Program-made: the position numbers and the translations under genes | The notes under the pieces: model-generated | Seen by the model: the letters and a program-made list of their open reading frames with translations, nothing else | Database searches by the model: none | What the model was told of the DNA's origin: nothing | In this document: piece by piece, positions 12,417 through 13,045 of the stretch | Layout of the letters: every line of letters begins with the position of its first letter | How positions within the stretch are numbered: the stretch's first letter is position 1 | Source of the DNA: Actinomycetales bacterium | GTDB lineage: Bacteria; Actinomycetota; Actinomycetes; Actinomycetales; Cellulomonadaceae | Reading direction: 5' to 3' | Assembly (NCBI GenBank): GCA_012514835.1 | Contig: JAAYZM010000134.1 | Span: forward strand, 1 to 13,045 | DNA length: 13,045 bases

Positions 12417-13045
12417 CGGACCGTCACTCCCGCCGCGCGCAGGGCGTCCTTGACGTCCGAGACCTTGAGGGTCCCGAAGTGGAAGACGCTCGCGGCGAGC
12501 ACGGCGTCGGCCCCCGCCCTCGCCGCCTCGACGAAGTGCTCGGGCGTGCCCGCTCCCCCGCTCGCGATGAGGGGGACACGCACCTCGGCGCGCACCGCCG
12601 TGAGCATCTCGAGGTCGAAGCCCGACGTGGTGCCGTCCGCGTCCATCGAGTTGAGCAGGATCTCGCCCACGCCCAGCTCCGCGGCCCGCACGGCCCAGCC
12701 GATCGCGTCGATGCCCGTGCCGCGGCGCCCACCGTGCGTCGTCACCTCGAAGCCGGAGTCGGTGCTCGCACCGTCGGTCACCCGCCGGGCGTCGACGGAG
12801 AGCACGAGCACCTGGCTGCCGAAGCGGCCCGCGATCTCCGCGAGCAGCTCGGGCCGGGCGATCGCCGCGGTGTTCACGCCGACCTTGTCCGCCCCGGCGC
12901 GCAGCAAGCGGTCGACGTCCTCGGCCGAGCGCACGCCACCGCCCACGGTGAGCGGCACGAACACCTGCTCGGCCGTGCGGCGTACCACGTCGATCATGGT
13001 CTCGCGGTCACCCGACGAGGCGGAGACGTCCAGGAACGTGAGCTC
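12413..13045 (-). CDS. hisF: Imidazole glycerol phosphate synthase cyclase subunit (5' end outside window)
   Basis: HisF, with the glutaminase HisH, turns PRFAR and ammonia into imidazole-glycerol phosphate and AICAR. The last 210 residues of about 256 are present. The reading frame enters at ELTFLDVSASSGDRET, equivalent to about residue 46 of Thermotoga HisF, so the catalytic Asp11 lies outside. Visible are the phosphate-binding TVGGGVRS and IASGGAG, the second catalytic Asp in LSVDARRV (equivalent to Asp130), NSMDADGTTSGFD and the C-terminal ASVFHFG. The ending GVTVR is slightly shorter than in Thermotoga. It meets the plus-strand TIGR03085-like gene tail to tail with a 4-bp overlap. It is separated from hisI by three genes, unlike the more compact hisF-hisI order seen in many actinobacteria. 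Confidence 0.98.
   Translation of the reverse strand, partial: ELTFLDVSASSGDRETMIDVVRRTAEQVFVPLTVGGGVRSAEDVDRLLRAGADKVGVNTAAIARPELLAEIAGRFGSQVLVLSVDARRVTDGASTDSGFEVTTHGGRRGTGIDAIGWAVRAAELGVGEILLNSMDADGTTSGFDLEMLTAVRAEVRVPLIASGGAGTPEHFVEAARAGADAVLAASVFHFGTLKVSDVKDALRAAGVTVR

Noticed and set aside
12405..12425. Possible terminator at the hisF / TIGR03085-like junction
   Set aside because: Only a 5-bp stem (GACGG/CCGTC) with an 8-nt loop and no T-run on either strand.

Overview
The window is very GC-rich and tightly packed. It carries a histidine/tryptophan biosynthesis supraoperon with the gene order and protein families typical of Actinomycetota, probably the Micrococcales and perhaps close to Cellulomonas or Oerskovia (genus is a guess). 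Everything reads on the minus strand except one gene. In transcription order (high to low coordinate) the genes are: hisF (5' end outside the window); the two halves of a heterodimeric ABC exporter; hisI; trpE; five small membrane-protein genes; trpC; trpB; trpA; and lgt (3' end outside the window). The exception is a plus-strand gene at 11748-12416, between hisF and the exporter, for a TIGR03085/mycothiol-dependent-isomerase-like metalloprotein.

Region by region: 12413-13045 is most of hisF, meeting the plus-strand gene tail to tail on a shared CTAG. 11678-11747 is a short divergent promoter region with a 20-bp near-perfect palindrome. 7989-11677 is the exporter pair. 6042-7972 is hisI-trpE. 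3459-6045 is the membrane-protein block: Trp-operon-associated protein, HGxxPAAW-like protein, DUF4190 protein, DUF2752 protein and CD225/dispanin protein. 1-3346 is trpC-trpB-trpA-lgt. Six of the minus-strand junctions are 4-bp ATGA/GTGA stop/start overlaps, and 8 of the 13 minus-strand genes with a visible start begin with GTG. There is no RNA gene, insertion sequence, CRISPR array or pseudogene, and no gene-free stretch longer than about 110 bases.

How they work together: HisF and HisI supply steps of histidine synthesis. TrpE, TrpC and the TrpBA complex cover anthranilate formation, the indole-glycerol-phosphate step and the final tryptophan steps. trpG, trpD and trpF are not in the window. 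Missing trpF fits actinobacteria, where the HisA homologue PriA does both isomerisations. Because an opposing gene interrupts the run after hisF, transcripts for the exporter, hisI and trpE should start in the 70-bp divergent region. A second candidate promoter lies before trpC. The least explained parts are the five-membrane-protein block, where two proteins have long Tyr-Gly-Gln repeat tails, and the exporter pair with complementary degenerate and canonical ATP sites.
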